Assembly (NCBI GenBank): GCA_964567045.1 | Contig: CAZMLE010000014.1 | Span: forward strand, 4,207-68,206 | Source: JAFNGF01 sp964567045 | GTDB lineage: Bacteria; Planctomycetota; Phycisphaerae; Sedimentisphaerales; Anaerobacaceae | DNA length: 64,000 bases | Direction: 5' to 3' | Part shown: one piece after another, positions 26,061-34,810 of the stretch | How the letters are laid out: each line of letters begins with the position of its first letter | How positions within the stretch are numbered: position 1 is the stretch's first letter | Notes under the pieces: model-generated | The model's database searches: none | What the model was told of the DNA's origin: nothing | The model's input: only the letters and a program-made list of their open reading frames with translations | Position numbers and translations under genes: made by a program

Positions 26061-27255
26061 GAATAGTTGTACTGTCTAACTCTACTAAAGTGAACTAAGT
26101 TGTTTATACGATTACCTTTCCAGGGGAATGATCCCCATGGAAGGGGAAAGTCATGGAGCGACGATTTGAAGTACGAAAGCACAAGATCCTTCAGGAAGCC
26201 GAGATCAAGCCACAGGTCTTCAAAGGTATGCTGAAGCGTTTGGAACAATTTGCCTAACCTTTCATAAACAACCTTGCTGGAAGAACTGGCACGACAAGTT
26301 GGTTCGGAACTGGGAGAAGATGACGGAGTGATTGTCTTTGACCCTTCGGGGCATGAGAAGTGTGGCAATGATTCGGTAGGTGTACAGCGTCAGTGGCTGG
26401 GCCGGCTGGGTAAGTATGCTGAAAAACAACGGTAAATATTTGCCTCAAGCGTGGATAGCCGGGGACGACGAAATGGGCCGTTCCAGCCGTTTTCGCAGGG
26501 ATTTGAGGGCTTTGGGCGAACGGTATCTCCTGGCTGTTCCGTCTAATACCAGCATTCGTGACCTTGATGGCCTTCGGCCTTTGTACGGTTGCCGAGGTCA
26601 ACCGCCGAAGCGAGCTTTTCAGCATGTGGATAGATGGCGTGATTCGTTGCCGGATGATGCTTGGGCGCAAGTTGATGTTCGGAATGGTGAGAAAGGTACC
26701 CTTGTTTTGGAGATTGTCAAGAGGCGCGTGGTAGCCAGAACTGAACGAAGTTGGTATGACCCTGTGGAAGAGCTTCGGACAGTTACACGTTCTGCCGATG
26801 AGAGCGGCAAAATCAAGCATGACCATCATCTTTCCAGTGCAAATCCGGATACCTCTTTGGATGAGTTGGCGCGCCTTGTCAAGGCAGCGCATAGGGTGGA
26901 AGATGGTCTCAAGCGAGCCAAGAGCGAGGCTGGCCTTTCGGATTACGAAGTACGCACTTGGGCAGGCTGGTATCATCACCAAACACTCTTCATCATTGCA
27001 ACATGGTTTCTGATCTTAGAAGCCCGTCTTGGGGGAAAAAATACGCCAGCGATTACGGTTCCGCAGGTTCGCAATCTGTTGGATTTGTTTTTGCGTCAGG
27101 CGTGCGACCGCGGACATCCCCGTTGGGCGATACGTTTTGTAGAGCGCAAAAACAGGCGAAGAGAGTTGGCTCGCTTTCATCATTACAAGCGACATAACTT
27201 ATTGGCTCCGCTAAGAGTTAAAGAGCGAAAATGAAGTTAGACAGTACAGCTATTC
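26061..27255 (+). mobile_element. IS701-like insertion sequence, internally deleted
   Basis: Imperfect terminal inverted repeats bound the element: GAATAGTTGTACTGTCTAAC at 26061-26080 matches the reverse complement of 27236-27255 with one difference (GAATAGCTGTACTGTCTAAC). A broken transposase lies between. The length of about 1.2 kb is shorter than expected because part of the transposase is missing. Confidence 0.75.
26153..27234 (+). pseudogene. IS701-like DDE transposase, frameshifted and deleted
   Basis: Pieces in different frames rebuild a DDE transposase. MERRFEVRKHKILQEAEIK comes first. DDGVIVFDPSGHEKCGNDS and QRQWLGRLGK follow with the first catalytic Asp region, then a jump directly to LPQAWIAGDDEMGRSSRF and RYLLAVPSNTSIRDL. 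The C-terminal part from about 26428 to 27234 is open and includes HHLSSANPDTSLDELARLVK and VRTWAGWYHHQTLFIIATWF. Compared with intact IS701/SRSO17-type enzymes, roughly 80-100 residues are missing after WLGRLGK. The protein cannot be functional. Confidence 0.75.
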
Positions 27256-27594
27256 ATGGACGAAGATAACCCGCCCCACTCTATGAAAACCCAAAAGAAT
27301 CACCCGGCTAGTAGTGGCCACTGGCTCGACACAAAAATATATTACTCAGATTATCATTCAGGGTGCCTGTTCGAGCTATTGAGAACATGACGGCTCAGGC
27401 TAAAAAACTCATTCCACCCCAAAATTGACTGTTTAGCATTCCAAACAGGTAGATGTACTAATGTTATTCGGCGAGCGAATGTGAAAAACTTTAGCTTTTT
27501 ATAGGACTAGCCCGAATATTTCACCGAATTTGCGGATTTTTGGATAGACAAATAGCCTAACTGTTTGTAGCATGAACAGTTATAAATATCTGGC
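27256..27594. other. Gene-free spacer between two insertion sequences
   Basis: I see no gene, RNA or clear repeat in this AT-rich stretch. It separates the IS701-like and IS1380-like remnants and may contain an unrecognised terminus of the latter. Confidence 0.5.
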
Positions 27595-27618
27595 GTGGTT
27601 CAATTTCATATCCCCAAG

Positions 27619-27725
27619 GGTAACACTTTTCAGGGTAGTTTGATGGCCAGAAATACTCATAAGAACTTGTTGTACCAAGAGTTATGGAGAATACGACAAT
27701 TCGCTGGGTTGAGAAAAGTGTTACC
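27619..27725. repeat. 13-bp perfect inverted repeat GGTAACACTTTTC
   Basis: GGTAACACTTTTC at 27619-27631 is perfectly reverse-complemented at 27713-27725, with 81 bases between. A related string (GGTAACACTTTTG) recurs at 31071-31083. The repeat may mark termini of a small excised element upstream of the IS1380-like transposase. Confidence 0.6.
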
Positions 27726-27780
27726 ACGTTTTGAACCATGCCAAATATCTCAATACCCAAACAGAAAGGCCATTTCTACG

Positions 27781-27806
27781 CCTGTCCCGAGCGCAGCCGA
27801 GGGGAC
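27781..27806 (+). repeat. CPERSRG-type repeat at start of IS1380-like gene
   Basis: CCTGTCCCGAGCGCAGCCGA followed by GGGGAC encodes CPERSRGD in one frame. Related copies are at 28838-28860 and 41355-41374, and more weakly at 52420-52444. Confidence 0.6.
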
Positions 27807-29170
27807 AAACTGTAACACACAACCATTGCTGTTTTCAAGTCTGGGACGCAAAAAAATTCAAGCCGATTTCAACGGTGACAGCCTTACCTCTGATGCCGGT
27901 GCATTACTGTTGCGAGAGGTCGATAAACATCTTGGTCTTATCGACGCCATCAATCGCTGCATCCCTGACCCACGCAACCCTTTCTATACGATTCATCAGC
28001 AAAAAACAATGCTGGCTCAACGTATCTTCGGTATAGCACTGGGCTATGAAGACCTCAATGACCATCAAAGCCTTCGCCAAGACCCGCTGTTCCAGATAAT
28101 TTCCGAACGTGGCATAAAAAATGATTTACCCCTTGCCTCACCACCTACGTTATGCCGGCTGGCAAACCGCATAGACCGCAGGGCTCTGGTAGAGATCGCC
28201 AAAGTATTTGTCGAGACTTTCATCAGCTCCCATAGGACAGAGCCAGATGTGTTGGTACTGGACTTTGACCCCACAGATGATCCCGTCCACGGCAATCAGG
28301 AGAAAAGATTCTTTCACGGTTATTACGATAATTACTGCTTTTTGCCTTTATATGTATTCTCTGGCAGTCAATTGCTTGTTGCATATCTTCGACCTCGGAC
28401 ATTGACCCTGCGTTGCACAGCCGGGCGATTCTGAAATTATTGGCTATGAGGTTCCGTCGGCAGTGGCCGAACGTGAAGATTATCTTTCGTGGTGACAGCA
28501 ATTTTTGTCGCTGGAGGCCGATGCGCTGGTGCGATAGGAACAACGTTGGCTATATCATAGGAATTGCCTGCAATTCTGGGCTTGAAAGACTCGCACAGGG
28601 GTGGGTTGATGAATCAGCCGAGCAGTTTGGGCACACAGGTCAAAAGCAGCGGATATTCGGAGAGTTTATGTATGCAGCCGAGACCTGGGACTGTCAGCGT
28701 AGAGTAATAGTCAAGGCAGAGCACCTGCAGCAGGGAGCCAACACAAGATTTATTGTTACCAATCTTGGAGGCGAGCCACAGAAGCTCTACGACGAGTTGT
28801 ATTGCCAGCGTGGTGAGGCGGAAAACAGGATAAAGAGCCTGTCCTGAGGGGAGTCGAAGGAAGCAGCAGTTATATCTTTTTGCTGACCGTACCAGTTGCC
28901 ATGACTTTGTTGCTAATCAGTTCCGTGTGCTTTTGTCTGCTGCGGCTTATGTTCTTTACGCTTCGAAGAGAAGGTCTGGCTGATAGAGAACTGGCGAATG
29001 CACAAGTTGGGACGATTCGGCTCAAGCTACTGAAGATAGGAGCCAGGATTGCGTATTCTGTACGACGAATTGTGATTCATTTGGCTGGGGGCTATCCGTT
29101 CAAGGACATTTTTGTTCACATACTTGGGCGTTTTTCTGCTCTGTCAAGGCCGTCCTTTTCGTTCGGCTGA
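27806..29170 (+). pseudogene. IS1380-like transposase, broken into three frames
   Basis: A DDE transposase is recognisable across frames. NCNTQPLLFSSLGRKKIQAD and TSDAGALLLREVDKHLGLI begin it. LGYEDLNDHQSLRQDPLF, then VLDFDPTDDPVHGNQEKRFF (first catalytic Asp) and LYVFSGSQLLVAYLRP follow. A frameshift near 28410 leads to VKIIFRGDSNFCRWRPMRW (second Asp), and GEAENRIK is the glutamate region. A 23-base repeat-like insertion at 28838-28860 and another frameshift near 28970 precede GLADRELANAQVGTIRLKLL. The order and motifs are those of IS1380. I could not place its terminal repeats with confidence. Confidence 0.75.
28838..28860 (+). repeat. CPERSRG-type repeat inside IS1380-like transposase
   Basis: CCTGTCCTGAGGGGAGTCGA plus AGG interrupts the ENRIK-QQLYLF segment of the transposase: the flanks join in the correct frame when the repeat is removed. 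This marks an insertion into the transposase gene. Confidence 0.6.
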
Positions 29171-29347
29171 TGCCGGTAAAAACTTGCTGATATGGATGGG
29201 GGTAGGGGGTGTTATGCGCCGGATTTGCCCGAACAGGCATATCTCGCCTGACTCGGTGCAGAATCAGGGGCCACCTTAGAATTTAACATCTCCATGAAAT
29301 ATGCGGGTTAATGTCCCTGTGACCGATTTACCCCACCGAGGTTAATT

Positions 29348-29431
29348 ATGTCAGCCGCCGTTCCGATGGCGGCAAAGATATTACAAGGGCAACGCCAGCA
29401 AGTAGAGTTAGCTGATATCTTCAGGACTTAG
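29348..29431 (+). pseudogene. Possible IS91-like transposase N-terminal fragment
   Basis: A 27-codon frame reads MSAAVPMAAKILQGQRQQ then VELADIFRT and ends at the left terminus of the IS5-family element. The ELADIFR string resembles the N-terminus of IS91-like transposases. No continuation was found beyond the IS5 element, so this is a tentative relic. Confidence 0.3.
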
Positions 29432-30339
29432 AGCCTATCCGAATAAGCCCTGAATGGCCGATATATTCAAAGGCAATGATGCCTTTGAAAGGGCTCAAGG
29501 ATAAAAAAACCAAAAACAAAAAGCAGATACAGGATTTCAGACGAATTATGGGAAAAAATCGAGCCGGTGATACCAAAGCATCCCAATACACATCGCTTCG
29601 GTGGTGGCAGGCCGAGGGTGCCCGACCGCAAGGCCATGAACGGAATTCTTTTTGTGCTCCGGACGGGTTGTCAATGGAACGCCTTAAACGAGACTGGTAT
29701 TTGTTCAAGCAGCACAGCGCACTCGCGATTTCAGGAGTGGACCAAAGCCGGTGTTTTTCACCAACCGTGGGCACTGGCTCTGAAAGACTATGACGAATTG
29801 AAAGGTATTGACTGGTCTTGGCAACCGATGGATGGTGCCATGACAAAAGCCCCACTTGGTGGGGGAAAAAACCGGCCCAAACCCTGCGGATCGGGCCAAA
29901 AAAGGCGTTAAACGAAGTTTGCTGACCGCGGCAAATGGTGTGCCGATCGGCCTGGCAATGGGCGGGGCAAATCGCCATGACGGCAAGCTGGTTGAGGCAA
30001 CGATAGAGAGTATTCCGGTAGAGCGTCCTGAACCTACAGAGCAGGAGCCTCAAGGTATGCCTCTGGATAAGGCTTACGATTCTGATGAGGTGCGAGATTT
30101 GGTGAAAGAGTTTGGTTATACAGCCCACATTCGAGCCAGAGGCGAAGAAGCCGAAGCGATTAAGCGTGAGGCTGACTTCAAAGCTCGCCTCTGGGTTGTG
30201 GAACGGACGCATGGCTGGATGAACCGCTTCCGCCGCATCTTGACGCGGTGGCAGAAGAAACCTGAGAATTATTTGGCTCTGCTTCATTTTGTCTGCGCCA
30301 TAATTACGTTTCGTTGTTCAGGATTATTCGGATAGGCTC
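29431..30339 (+). mobile_element. IS5-family (IS427-like) insertion sequence
   Basis: A perfect 16-bp terminal inverted repeat is present: GAGCCTATCCGAATAA at 29431-29446 and its reverse complement at 30324-30339. The roughly 910-bp length fits the IS427 group, and the flanks carry short TA-containing sequence (CTTA on the left, CTAA on the right). One transposase reading occupies the element. Confidence 0.85.
29476..30335 (+). pseudogene. IS5-family transposase requiring two frame changes
   Basis: The translated parts rebuild a normal IS427-type DDE enzyme. MMPLKGLKDKK is followed, after a shift at a seven-A run near 29503, by RYRISDELWEKIEPVIPKHP. Then GGGRPRVPDRKAMNGILFVL and ALKETGICSSST-like sequence lead to WSWQPMDGAMTKAPLGG. 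A second shift lies at GGGGGAAAAAAC near 29867, the place where IS427-type elements often use programmed frameshifting. EKTGPNPADRAKKGVKRSLL and the C-terminal WVVERTHGWMNRFRRI with the catalytic Glu complete it. The second shift may be functional; the first looks like damage unless it is also programmed. Confidence 0.75.
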
Positions 30340-30433
30340 CTAAGGGCAATTTGAGGGCAAGGGCAGCCAAAAATCGAGAAAACGCTGCAAGTTTCAGAGG
30401 TTCGTGAACTTGTAGCGTGCCTCTCAGATGTAC

Positions 30434-30524
30434 CGGAGAGGGCGGGATTCGAACCCGCGGTAGAGGTTTATACCCCTACGACGGTTTAGCAAACCGTTGC
30501 CTTCAGCCACTCGGCCACCTCTCC
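30434..30524 (-). tRNA. tRNA-Ser (anticodon GCU)
   Basis: On the minus strand a 91-base tRNA starts GGAGAGGTGGCCGAGTGGC. The 7-bp acceptor stem (GGAGAGG/CCTCTCC) ends in a G discriminator. The anticodon loop TTTGCTAAA reads GCT, and a long variable arm typical of serine tRNAs plus a T arm with GGTTCGAATC follow. CCA is not encoded. Confidence 0.95.
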
Positions 30525-30632
30525 AGACAATCCTACGCCAATCTAACCAACCTGAGCCAAACTTTCAAGTTAATTACTCGATTAGTTAGTTAGTGAATTG
30601 GTAACTAATTCGCTAATTCACTAATTCCATGC

Positions 30633-30956
30633 CTAAGAGCTGTTACGACTCTCGCCCTGAACCAGCCTTTTAATATCTCTTGCCACGATCTCAGCGATGA
30701 TTTGCCCTTGCTCGAATGAGACATCACCTGGCTGCTCTATCGTATGGCTAATCGGCTCTACCTGCTGCCGCGGGCTGGCAGTTTCAGCCGTCTTTGACTG
30801 CCCGGAAGCGGCAACGCTGGGGCTTTTCCTTCTTGTGGCAGCGACTTTTCGCTGCTGGGCCATAATTTGTTCGGCCAAGTCAAATTTAGGTATGTCGGTC
30901 GAGGCACGCTGATTTCCGGGGTCTCGTTGTCGGTTGTTGTTATTCTTGCCTGCCAT
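30633..30956 (-). CDS. Conserved-looking small hypothetical protein
   Basis: A 107-residue hydrophilic protein starting MAGKNNNNRQRDPGNQ. It contains KFDLAEQIMAQQRKVAATRR, a Ser/Ala/Pro-rich linker, and a C-terminal helix FEQGQIIAEIVARDIKRLV. The start at 30956 is supported by GAGGAG 7 bases upstream; an earlier ATG at 30974 has less support. No enzyme motif or membrane segment is seen. Its place directly upstream of tRNA-Ser on the same strand suggests possible co-transcription. I do not know its function. Confidence 0.6.
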   Translation of the reverse strand: MAGKNNNNRQRDPGNQRASTDIPKFDLAEQIMAQQRKVAATRRKSPSVAASGQSKTAETASPRQQVEPISHTIEQPGDVSFEQGQIIAEIVARDIKRLVQGESRNSS

Positions 30957-31039
30957 CACAATCTCCTCTGACACCTGTATAATGTAACGAAACTGGCCAG
31001 AGCAGTCAAGGGCAAAATGATGAGGTATGTGGAAACTGG

Positions 31040-31077
31040 TACATAGGTAACAAAATAAACCGGCTACATAGGTAACA
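31040..31077. repeat. Two TACATAGGTAACA direct repeats, 25-bp period
   Basis: TACATAGGTAACA occurs at 31040-31052 and 31065-31077. Similar paired strings are found at the ends of some IS481-type elements, so this may be a leftover terminus next to the small frame at 31089-31301. Confidence 0.6.
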
Positions 31078-31088
31078 CTTTTGTTAAG

Positions 31089-31301
31089 TTACAGTTCATC
31101 CTTTCTGGGGATAGCCCCAGAAAGCATCGCTCGACTAACAGCCGGTTCAATCCGCCAACAACGCTTATCAAGTATCCCAAGTTCATAGCCGCAATACCAT
31201 AAACGACTATGCTCTTCACTAATATCCTCATATGAACATCCTATGAATACATAGTGCAAGTTATTTGTGTGGCAATTTTCGACCCGCAGGCCCCTTGGCA
31301 A
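31089..31301 (-). CDS. Small hypothetical protein, possibly IS-associated
   Basis: A 70-codon frame with NCHTNNLHYVFIGCSYEDIS and RLWYCGYELGILDKRCWRIE before the end AMLSGAIPRKDEL. I do not recognise a domain. The amino-acid composition is protein-like rather than random, but there is no good ribosome site and the stop is directly followed by the TACATAGGTAACA repeats, so it may be the end of a lost mobile-element gene. Confidence 0.35.
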   Translation of the reverse strand: MPRGLRVENCHTNNLHYVFIGCSYEDISEEHSRLWYCGYELGILDKRCWRIEPAVSRAMLSGAIPRKDEL

Positions 31302-31596
31302 GAAACTGAGGGGCCGAGGAGGCGAAAATTGCCGACACTATCTAAAACCTTACGATCATTCTCCTATCCGGCCGGTACCAAACGCGGCCACTTTAGCATC
31401 GATCGTCGGCGGGCCATTCTCCTTTAAGAGCTCCAACCCCGATACATCGGGGAACAGATAGCATCATATCAGGGCCGCATAGGCGTGCAGCTTCTTGTCG
31501 GTGGCAAACCTATGCACCTGATCTATCTCACAAACTACCAGCAATGCGAAGGCTCGACCAATGGCTGCATCAATAGCAGGCGCTGAACGCACTTTG
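31302..31596. other. Gene-free stretch upstream of nothing recognised
   Basis: No gene is supported on either strand in this stretch downstream of the restriction endonuclease gene. A small palindrome CCCCGATACATCGGGG occurs at 31438-31453. Confidence 0.5.
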
Positions 31597-32394
31597 CTAT
31601 TCAGATGGCGTACTTGGTCCTGATAGCCTTCCCCGCAAATTCGGAACTTCTTCGTGTAAGGACAACAGATACTGAAGTGCGTCTCTGGCGCTGTGGAACA
31701 CCTGTGTAAAATACTCGTTGCGGTCTGTTTTGAGCAGCAGTTCTATCTCCGTAAGGTGCTGCGGCCAATCCTCCCCGCTTTCTAACGTAGTCCTGATGCT
31801 GGATGCCAGTGGCTCGCGAATAGAATCTAATAATCTGGTCCCAATGGTCTTTCGCTCAACCTCAGATAAAGAAAGATATGTTTGCCAACCACGGTCTGGA
31901 ATCTCACGATCATCCTCCGGCCAATTGAAGTCAATGCCAAAGTCACTCATTACAGAGCACATCAAGGGAAAGTCGGCATGATAAAGCTCAATGCCGAAAC
32001 TCTGTAGAAACGCTTTTGAAGGGTCCGACCATCGTCCCGACAATACGGCGATACTCTTTCTGATTGTCGGGTAAGTCTTGCGTAAGCTATAGTGTGATGC
32101 ACAGGTCCAGCTTCCTTTGTCACGGTTGTGCTTTTTATAACGCAAGTACTTGGACTCCACGAGAACAACGGGATTACCATCCGGATTTTCTATAATCCCG
32201 TCCAGTCGATATTTGTTGCCTGAAGCATTTGCCATTAACAGCGTTTGCCCCCTCCGTCTGTCGGGCCGAGGTCCACCTCGATCGTAGGTGTAACCGCGCT
32301 GCTGACAAATGGGACGTAGAATTCGCTCAATCTCGTCCTCGATCAGTTTCCCCACTGCCTCACCCAGAGCGCTTGCGGTATTCCTCACAGGCAT
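31597..32394 (-). CDS. Putative type II restriction endonuclease, PD-(D/E)XK
   Basis: A 265-residue protein with a nuclease-type core near the middle of the first half: YRLDGIIENPDGNPVVLVES followed by KYLRYKKH. Asp65, Glu80 and Lys82 fit the D-x14-ExK catalytic pattern of the PD-(D/E)XK fold. A Tyr/Arg-rich segment precedes it. The gene starts 8 bases after the methyltransferase stop, the usual modification-first order of a restriction-modification pair, so it should cleave the sequence that the methyltransferase protects. I cannot name the recognition site. Confidence 0.75.
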   Translation of the reverse strand: MPVRNTASALGEAVGKLIEDEIERILRPICQQRGYTYDRGGPRPDRRRGQTLLMANASGNKYRLDGIIENPDGNPVVLVESKYLRYKKHNRDKGSWTCASHYSLRKTYPTIRKSIAVLSGRWSDPSKAFLQSFGIELYHADFPLMCSVMSDFGIDFNWPEDDREIPDRGWQTYLSLSEVERKTIGTRLLDSIREPLASSIRTTLESGEDWPQHLTEIELLLKTDRNEYFTQVFHSARDALQYLLSLHEEVPNLRGRLSGPSTPSE

Positions 32395-32402
32395 ATAATC
32401 TC

Positions 32403-34160
32403 CTATTTCGATAATGTCAATATGACCTCATTTAGGGCCACCTTGTGCCTCTGTGGGTTCGTTCGCCACTTGTCACCTCGTGTCCGCAATTGCTCGAGTC
32501 GGCAAGACTTGAATCCGATTCCGAGACCCACACGCGCCAAGTATAGATGGGTCGGAATATACACGCCGTAGGGAGCTGAATCGCCGAGAACAAGAATAAA
32601 ATCTGATCCTTGCTTGAGGTATAAGTGAACCTGTTTGAGGACACGCAGCATATCGTTGAAATATCCTGCGACCATTAGGTCATAGCTCTTCTTGCCTCCT
32701 TTTCGCAGACGACGGGCAGTTAGCTCTGTGACCTTGCATCTGAGTTCATCAGATAGCTTTGGGTCGGCAACCCGGATTTCCTCACAAAGCGTGGTATCTG
32801 CACGACCCCTGGTACGTGTCACCTGGGTGGTCGCGGAAACAATAAGCTTGTCTCTAACCTGTTCTGTGATTTCACGCCAGGTGTTGTACCAGCCAAAAAA
32901 ATAGGTCTCCAATCTGGTACGGTCTGCATAGTCATAGTTGTTAAGGTAGGGAGGTGATGTCAACGCCAGGTCCACAGACGCAGGTTTTACGTTGGCGTTC
33001 GGGTTCCTGGCATCGCCCAGCACCACCTGTGTGGAGACTTCGTGGTCAGAGTAGTACTTCTGGATGAATCTGACATCATCCAGCATTCGCCTGACCTGCA
33101 CACGAAACGTCTCAAAGGCCTCTTTTTCGCTCACTTTCTGATGCATTTTTGCCGGGGCTATATAGGGCCAGCCGGTCGCCGCTTTAGAAGCATTCCGCAG
33201 TGTATCTGTGAGAGCAAGATTTAGAAAGTCCCTTACCTCACCTGGTTCGACTTCTCTCGTGATAGCATCTCTGATAGCCAGCAACGATACAAGGTTGGCT
33301 TCGGAATAGCATTTCCGCACCAGTTCGGGCACTGTCGCCGAACTCACCCTCTTCGCTGAGACAATCGCTTGGGCCGTCCGCACAACATCCTGATAAGTCT
33401 GCACAACGTCAACAATAGGAATCTCCCAGTTGACTTTCGTCTGAGCTACCCATCGCACGAATGGATGGGCTTCAATACCTATGGAGTTCACGCCGTGACG
33501 TTTCGCCTCCACACACGTCGTCCCGCAGCCAATGAACGGGTCCAGTAACAGGTGTCGAGCAGCCAACCTGTAGTGACGAATCTTCTCTTCGACCAGTCGA
33601 TACGAATACCCAGCGGGATACTTGAACCATCTGTGAATCGGGGCATTCAAGCTGTCTTTAAAAGTCCCGTAATCACAGGGCTGGCCTTTGCGTCGCAGGG
33701 GCGCAAAAGTAGGCTGGATCCACGACTCCTTGGTGCACTCGACGGGCCTATCGTTTGTTACCTTTGGCAGTCCGGACTCCTCGAGCCGGGTCTCCAAGCA
33801 TTTTGCGATCCTTGAGCTTCGGGATAGTCCATCGACCAGCACTGAGTATGTCCGCCTGGCCAGCCTGGAAATCGTAACAACGTCGCCCGGCTGTAGCTTA
33901 TTTGAGCGAACAAAAGCCCTTGCCCAACCACGCTCACGGAAAATCCACCGTGGTCTTCCGGAGATTCTATCAGTTGGAATATCTGTTTGTATTTCTCTAT
34001 CAAGCCCTCCGACTTTGAGGGTGATTGGGCTGCCTATGCCGGATTTTTTGTTTGGGCCGCCGAATACGTCCGGCGGAAAAAAGTCCTTGCCACAGGCACG
34101 CAAGTTGAGATTGCCATACTTAAAAGCCGATTCCGTGAGCTTGATTACACGCGTTTCCAT
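32403..34160 (-). CDS. DNA methyltransferase with N-terminal B3/EcoRII-N-like domain
   Basis: A 585-residue modification enzyme. The catalytic part has motif X-like RWFKYPAGYSYRLVEEKI at about 178-194, motif I DPFIGCGTT at 207-215, and motif IV TSPPY at 401-405; TSPPY is typical of N4-cytosine methyltransferases. The first 110 residues (LTESAFKYGNLNL, then FFPPDVFGG, RPRWIFRERGWARAF, KLQPGDVVTI) resemble the B3/EcoRII-N pseudobarrel used for DNA recognition. I take ATG at 34160, because longer readings run antisense into coaD. GGGAGG lies about 14 bases upstream, a loose fit. It pairs with the downstream nuclease. Confidence 0.82.
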   Translation of the reverse strand: METRVIKLTESAFKYGNLNLRACGKDFFPPDVFGGPNKKSGIGSPITLKVGGLDREIQTDIPTDRISGRPRWIFRERGWARAFVRSNKLQPGDVVTISRLARRTYSVLVDGLSRSSRIAKCLETRLEESGLPKVTNDRPVECTKESWIQPTFAPLRRKGQPCDYGTFKDSLNAPIHRWFKYPAGYSYRLVEEKIRHYRLAARHLLLDPFIGCGTTCVEAKRHGVNSIGIEAHPFVRWVAQTKVNWEIPIVDVVQTYQDVVRTAQAIVSAKRVSSATVPELVRKCYSEANLVSLLAIRDAITREVEPGEVRDFLNLALTDTLRNASKAATGWPYIAPAKMHQKVSEKEAFETFRVQVRRMLDDVRFIQKYYSDHEVSTQVVLGDARNPNANVKPASVDLALTSPPYLNNYDYADRTRLETYFFGWYNTWREITEQVRDKLIVSATTQVTRTRGRADTTLCEEIRVADPKLSDELRCKVTELTARRLRKGGKKSYDLMVAGYFNDMLRVLKQVHLYLKQGSDFILVLGDSAPYGVYIPTHLYLARVGLGIGFKSCRLEQLRTRGDKWRTNPQRHKVALNEVILTLSK

Positions 34161-34215
34161 CGGTTCTGACGCCGCCTCCCTGCAAAAACACAGCCAATAT
34201 GCCAGGGCATAACCT

Positions 34216-34243
34216 TTGACCTTACCTCTATCATCAGTATAAT
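34216..34243 (+). promoter_or_regulatory. Sigma70-like promoter for coaD
   Basis: TTGACC at 34216-34221 and a perfect TATAAT at 34238-34243 with a 16-base spacer, 35 bases before the coaD start, in the divergent gap after the methyltransferase start. Confidence 0.6.
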
Positions 34244-34278
34244 ATAGTGCTCTTTGCTCAGAAAGACAAGGTGGATAT

Positions 34279-34782
34279 ATGCGCAGAAAACCTGTAAGGG
34301 CGATTTTCCCCGGCTCGTTCGACCCGATTACAAATGGGCATCTGGACGTCATCAGCCGGGCAATAAAACTCTTTGACGAGCTTGTCATCGCGGTCGGGCG
34401 AAGTCCAATTAAAAACCAGCTCTTTACGCCCGAAGAACGCGTCCAGATGATAGAAGAAATTATCCGCCAAAGACGAATAAAAGGTGTCTCGGTACAAAGT
34501 TTCGACGGCTTAACCGTCGAATACGCCGCAAAGAAAAAGGCGGACGTGATTCTGCGTGGGTTGCGAAGCCTTACCGATGTCCAATATGAGTTCCAGCTTG
34601 CGATGACCAACCGGGCGGTTGCCGGCATAGAAACGGTCTTTATTATGACCAGTGAGCAGTACGGCTTTACCAGCTCGACCTTGATCCGCGAGATAGCTTC
34701 GCTCGGCGGCGACCTTTCAAACCTGATCCCGGAAAATGTGTACGAACGTTTGCGACAGCGGTTTAAGAAACGTCGCCCGTGA
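34279..34782 (+). CDS. coaD: Phosphopantetheine adenylyltransferase
   Basis: A 167-residue enzyme that transfers AMP to 4'-phosphopantetheine to make dephospho-CoA, the penultimate step of CoA synthesis. The nucleotidyltransferase motifs are intact: AIFPGSFDPITNGHLDVISR (with the T/HxGH-type TNGH), VILRGLRSLTDVQYEFQLAM, and the C-terminal TSSTLIREIASLGGDLSNL. The length matches bacterial CoaD. A strong promoter lies upstream, and a palindromic repeat separates it from the next gene. Confidence 0.95.
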   Translation: MRRKPVRAIFPGSFDPITNGHLDVISRAIKLFDELVIAVGRSPIKNQLFTPEERVQMIEEIIRQRRIKGVSVQSFDGLTVEYAAKKKADVILRGLRSLTDVQYEFQLAMTNRAVAGIETVFIMTSEQYGFTSSTLIREIASLGGDLSNLIPENVYERLRQRFKKRRP

Positions 34783-34810
34783 CTCGTCGCTCGGGACACG
34801 GGGCACGAGC

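Noticed and set aside
26254..26982. 242-codon minus-strand frame in the IS701-like element
   Set aside because: Antisense shadow of a recognisable transposase.
29421..30287. 288-codon minus-strand frame across the IS5 element
   Set aside because: Antisense of the transposase; codon pattern follows the real plus-strand frames.
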